Assembly: GCA_946482335.1 (NCBI GenBank)
Contig: CAMLRG010000034.1
Location: forward strand, 1 to 34,781
From: an uncultured Duganella sp.
Lineage (GTDB): Bacteria; Pseudomonadota; Gammaproteobacteria; Burkholderiales; Burkholderiaceae
Reading direction: 5' to 3'
DNA: 34,781 nucleotides
Position numbers and translations under genes: made by a program. Positions 31,708-34,781 of this stretch are shown here, piece by piece; positions within the stretch are counted from its first letter, which is position 1; each line of letters starts with the position of its first letter. The notes beneath the pieces were generated by a model that saw only the letters and a list, made by a program, of their open reading frames with translations, was not told where the DNA came from and did no database searches.

Positions 31708-33102
31708 TTACTGGATGCGTTTCAAGAAGGAGATCGACGGCGCAAAGAAGTAGTCGCCGCCCTTCATCGTGACGAATCCGGAGAAATCGAAAGGTTCGCT
31801 GAGTGACTTGCCATACTCTTTCGGGTAGCGTTGCGGGCCTGCGCCAGGAGGCTGGCCGATGATGGGGTCGATGCCCGTGTCCGGCCTGCGGAAGCCGGCA
31901 TTGTTCGCCCACATGATCTGGGTGAACTCGAACTGGTTTTCGATATCGCTCTGGTAGGCCATGAACAGCAGGCCGACGCCGCCGGTTGGCTTGTTGTCCA
32001 ATTTGCCGTCGTTGGGGTCGTCGCTGCGCGTGCCGTAGGGGATCCCGCGCCGCGCCATCAGGTGGGTCTTGGAGTCATCCGTGTCGGAGCGCGGGTTGGT
32101 CTTGCGGATATGGCCGGCGAACGGGCATTTCAGGCCTTCCGGGTCCGACAGGAAGTTGAAGTTATTGGGCACACCTGCGGCGACGTTGATTTTTGCCGGG
32201 ATCTGATCGGGGAGAACCGGCATCCCATTCTCGTAACGTCCCACCACGCTGGCGCCCGCACGCGCGCCTGCGCCAGGCAAAAGCTCGGCCAGGTCGATTT
32301 CACGCTGCTTGAAGCCCTTCACATTCTGTTCCAGCTTGCGGAACACGAAATAGCTGCCGAAGCTGACATCGAGCTTGCCGCCAGGGCATTTCACGAGCAG
32401 CTGGCGCAATGGTATGGATGGGTCCCATTGGTCGATGCCGCCATGTTGCGCTTCGTGTTCGACATCCTCCTGCAGTACGAGTGGCTGGCTGCGGCCGTCG
32501 ACGTAGCCGAAATGCTCGATCCCATGGCCGTTGCTGTTGCTGATGGCAGTCCCCAATTCGACTGCAACCAAGGTCACCGCGCCGGCGGTGCCGGCGATAC
32601 GTTGCTGGAATGTGGTCTGGAGTGCCGCCTGTTCCGCAGCACTGTTGGCGCCGATAATCAGCATGGCATGGATTTCCTGCGCAAGCTCTCTGTCCCATTG
32701 TTCCGGAGGAGGGTCATTGAGTGGACGCTTTTTCATCCCTTGCTTGAAAGCTTCGCCATCGGGCATGAACGCTTCCGCCTTGAGGGCGCGATATCCTTCG
32801 GCAGTGAGCAGCAGCGAGAGGAAGGGATTGGCCGGTTTGCCGGTTGCCTTGAACACCTGGGCGCCGGTCAATTGATCCAGCGCTGTCGTCACTTCTTCCG
32901 CCAGGCTGTGAATCGCGCTGAGGACGATGTCGCGCCGGGTGGGGTCAAAGGCAAGGAACAGGTTCACCGTGAAATGGCGGCCGTGGCCTTTCAGAATATT
33001 CCCTTGCAAGTCATTGAGCATCGCCAATTCTGCTGCGGCGTCGGGTGTTTGCGCTGCAAGTGCTTTTGTCCATGCAAGTGTTTGGTCCAGATTCAATGCC
33101 AT
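31708..33102 (-). CDS. DyP-type heme peroxidase
   Basis: The 464-residue protein is a dye-decolorising peroxidase. The N-terminal DLQGNILKGHGR (31-42) is typical of larger DyPs. The signature normally written GFxDG is here FGYVDGRSQP (198-207), keeping the catalytic Asp202. The heme-ligand region is CPFAGHIRKTNPR (326-338) with proximal His331. The segment ARRGIPYGTR (350-359) supplies the conserved arginines. The C-terminus LSEPFDFSGFVTMKGGDYFF also fits the family. There is no Sec or Tat signal peptide, so it is probably cytosolic unless packaged. A GGGGAG site precedes the ATG. It is the first gene of a three-gene operon and could supply or remove peroxide for its neighbours. Confidence 0.92.
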   Translation of the reverse strand: MALNLDQTLAWTKALAAQTPDAAAELAMLNDLQGNILKGHGRHFTVNLFLAFDPTRRDIVLSAIHSLAEEVTTALDQLTGAQVFKATGKPANPFLSLLLTAEGYRALKAEAFMPDGEAFKQGMKKRPLNDPPPEQWDRELAQEIHAMLIIGANSAAEQAALQTTFQQRIAGTAGAVTLVAVELGTAISNSNGHGIEHFGYVDGRSQPLVLQEDVEHEAQHGGIDQWDPSIPLRQLLVKCPGGKLDVSFGSYFVFRKLEQNVKGFKQREIDLAELLPGAGARAGASVVGRYENGMPVLPDQIPAKINVAAGVPNNFNFLSDPEGLKCPFAGHIRKTNPRSDTDDSKTHLMARRGIPYGTRSDDPNDGKLDNKPTGGVGLLFMAYQSDIENQFEFTQIMWANNAGFRRPDTGIDPIIGQPPGAGPQRYPKEYGKSLSEPFDFSGFVTMKGGDYFFAPSISFLKRIQ

Positions 33103-33268
33103 GATGACTCCCCTGGTCGTTGGTGTGGCGCCCCTGGTGGGCGGCCATGCTTAGGAATTGATTGATCTCACCGTCAGAAACGGCGGCAGGTCGTCGGACT
33201 TTTCTGAGCGATAACAGGCAGTCTAGGTGGCAAACTGGACAATACAATCACCAATTGTCACGCCGTCA
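33103..33268. promoter_or_regulatory. Gap between DyP gene and MIP channel gene, with a small dyad
   Basis: This 166-bp gap must hold the promoter of the DyP operon and the 3' end of the xdhB-MIP unit. A dyad GACAAT (33238-33243) / ATTGTC (33254-33259) with a 10-bp spacer is visible and could be an operator for the DyP operon. A weak -10-like TAGACT lies on the minus strand just downstream of it. I see no rho-independent terminator with a T run. Confidence 0.3.
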
Positions 33269-33982
33269 TCAATTTGGCGGAGGCGATGCTGCCGGGGCGA
33301 ATGCACGGCGGACCTTGCTCCGGCGTGCGTCCTGGCCAAACATCCAGCCGAAAGCCGTCGTTGCGGCAAGGCTGCCCAACAGCTGGCAAACGATAAAGGC
33401 GGGAACATCGGCGAGGCGGATACCTGCCGCGCTGTCGGTTGCTGCCCGTGCCAATGTCAGGGCCGGGTTGGCGAATGCGCTCGACGAGGTAAACCAGTAG
33501 GCGGCGAAGAGGTAGGCGGCGACGGCGAATGGTGCGAGTGCTGGACGGTTGCGCGCACAGCCGAACATCACGCCAATCAGCCCGGATGTGGCCAGGGCCT
33601 CGCTCCACCAGAGTGGAACGCCTGTTCTCGCCTGTGTGGCGGCGGCAAAGGCCGGTTCACCGAACATGAGGTGGGCCGCCGCCACACCGGCGAAGGCGCC
33701 AGCCACTTGCCCAGCGATATAAGGGCCGGCTTCCTGCCATTTGAGATTTCCCCGCAATGCCTCGGCAATTGTTACGGCAGGATTGAAATGGCCGCCGGAG
33801 ATGGCGCCGAAGGCCAGGATCAGCGCCAGCAGGCCGGCGGCACTGGCGAGGGAGTTGGCGAACTGGGCGAGCGCTTCGTTGCCGCCGGCCAGGCGCTCGG
33901 CCATGATGGCGGAACCGACCACCATGGCCAGCAACAGGGCTGTGCCGAGTGCTTCGGCGGCCAGCCGGCGCGACAGCGTCAT
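33269..33982 (-). CDS. MIP-family channel protein (aquaporin / glycerol-facilitator type)
   Basis: The 237-residue protein has six hydrophobic helices and two half-helix loops with NPA motifs: SGGHFNPAVT (NPA at 67-69) and SSSAFANPALTLARA (NPA at 172-174). Arg179 after the second NPA is the selectivity-filter arginine. It therefore forms an inner-membrane pore for water or a small neutral solute. The ATG overlaps the xdhB stop by 4 bp (ATGA), so it is translated together with xanthine dehydrogenase. A role in moving water, urea or another small product of purine breakdown is inference. Residues after about 215 form a basic, Pro/Ala-rich tail. Confidence 0.9.
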   Translation of the reverse strand: MTLSRRLAAEALGTALLLAMVVGSAIMAERLAGGNEALAQFANSLASAAGLLALILAFGAISGGHFNPAVTIAEALRGNLKWQEAGPYIAGQVAGAFAGVAAAHLMFGEPAFAAATQARTGVPLWWSEALATSGLIGVMFGCARNRPALAPFAVAAYLFAAYWFTSSSAFANPALTLARAATDSAAGIRLADVPAFIVCQLLGSLAATTAFGWMFGQDARRSKVRRAFAPAASPPPN

Positions 33983-34781
33983 GCCGATGCGTGTGCCGCA
34001 CGCACCGCATCCACGGCGTCGAGGATCGCTTCGCCAGTGGCGGGAGCGCGCAGCGGCGGGTTGACGCGGTAGTCGCCCACCGATGCCACTGCGTCGCGGA
34101 TGGCAAGGAACACTGAGAACGGCAGCAACAGCGGCGGCTCGCCGACCGCCTTCGAACGGTGGATGCTGTCAAAGGCATTGCGGTTCGTGAACAGGCGCAC
34201 GTTGAACTCTTCCGGGCAGTCGGACACCGCCGGAATCTTGTAAGTGGAGGGCGCGTGCGTCATCAGCTTGCCCTGCTGGTTCCACCACAATTCCTCGGTG
34301 GTGAGCCAGCCCATGCCCTGGATGAAGGCGCCTTCCACCTGGCCGACGTCGATGGCTGGGTTGAGCGAATTGCCGGCGTCGTAAAGGCAGTCAGCCTTCA
34401 GCAGCTTCCATTCGCCCGTCAGGGTGTCGACGATCACCTCCGACACCGAAGCGCCATAAGCGTAATATCCGAACGGGTTGCCGCTCATGGTTTCGCGGTC
34501 CCAGCTCAGGCCCGGCGTGGCGTAGAAGCCGTCGGACCACAGCTGTACGCGCGCCAGGTAAGCCTTCTGCACCAGGTCAGCGAATGGAATGGCGGCTTCG
34601 CCGGCAAACACGGTGCCGTTGGCCAGCACGACGTCGGCTGAGGCGACGCCGAAAGTGCGCGAGGCGAATTCCACCAGGCGCCTGCGCAGGGTGGCGGCGG
34701 CATCCTGTGCGGCCTTGCCATTCAAGTCGGCGCCGGTGGAGGCGGCCGTGGCGGACGTGTTGGCGACCTTGCTGGTATCGG
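33979..34781 (-). CDS. xdhB: Xanthine dehydrogenase molybdopterin-binding subunit XdhB, C-terminal part (cut by window edge)
   Basis: XdhB is the molybdenum-cofactor subunit that hydroxylates hypoxanthine and xanthine to urate. The 266 visible residues are the C-terminal region of the family. At the right edge the frame reads SKVANTSATAASTGADLNGK, a conserved XDH stretch. Further on are SWDRETMSGNPFGYYAYGAS, VDTLTGEWKLLKADCLYDAG, then IDVGQVEGAFIQGMGWLTTE and KAVGEPPLLLPFSVFLAIRD, where the Glu of GEPP is the expected catalytic base. The frame is open to 34781, so the start lies to the right of the window. An internal TTG near 34725 is just Leu and not a start. Confidence 0.95.
   Translation of the reverse strand, partial: DTSKVANTSATAASTGADLNGKAAQDAAATLRRRLVEFASRTFGVASADVVLANGTVFAGEAAIPFADLVQKAYLARVQLWSDGFYATPGLSWDRETMSGNPFGYYAYGASVSEVIVDTLTGEWKLLKADCLYDAGNSLNPAIDVGQVEGAFIQGMGWLTTEELWWNQQGKLMTHAPSTYKIPAVSDCPEEFNVRLFTNRNAFDSIHRSKAVGEPPLLLPFSVFLAIRDAVASVGDYRVNPPLRAPATGEAILDAVDAVRAAHASA

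Overview
The window is GC-rich, tightly packed DNA from a betaproteobacterium, most likely an Oxalobacteraceae member (Massilia, Duganella or Janthinobacterium type). That placement is an inference from protein style, GC content and GGGGTC-type hairpins; no rRNA or marker gene is present to prove it.

Positions 1-28374 form one almost uninterrupted flagellar locus. From the left, on the minus strand, lie flgK (cut by the window edge), a rod-domain-only flgJ, then flgI, H, G, F, E, D, C and B. flgA is divergent on the plus strand. A long minus-strand operon follows: fliD, fliS, a fliT-like gene, fliK, fliL, fliA, motA, motB, flgM, flgN and a separate FlgJ-type muramidase (listed in transcription order, running from 16046 down to 7929). 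Next come fliE, F, G, H, I and J, also on the minus strand. A 387-bp AT-richer divergent gap separates them from plus-strand fliM, N, P, Q, R, flhB and flhA.

The gene order fliD-S-T-K-L-A-motA-motB matches lafB-C-(D)-E-F-S-T-U of lateral (Flag-2) systems. fliO, flhF, flhDC and che genes are absent, and FliM lacks the CheY-binding N-terminal peptide. I therefore read this as a self-contained lateral-type flagellum with its own stator (MotAB), its own sigma-28 (FliA) and its own anti-sigma factor (FlgM), although LafK is not in its expected place. Most genes overlap by 1-20 bp, so translational coupling is pervasive.

The most unusual flagellar features are FlgJ split into two genes about 7 kb apart, and a palindromic element of about 115 bp inserted in frame into the flgI signal-peptide region.

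Positions 28371-33102 hold a separate three-gene minus-strand operon: a DyP-type heme peroxidase, a 759-residue protein I cannot assign, and an FAD-dependent monooxygenase/halogenase-like flavoprotein. The last two overlap by 4 bp. This arrangement resembles, without proving, a redox enzyme and its flavoprotein maturase.

The right end (33269-34781) carries a MIP-family channel gene translationally coupled to the 3' end of the xanthine dehydrogenase molybdenum subunit gene xdhB, which runs off the window. No tRNA, rRNA, CRISPR array, transposase gene or phage gene was seen.
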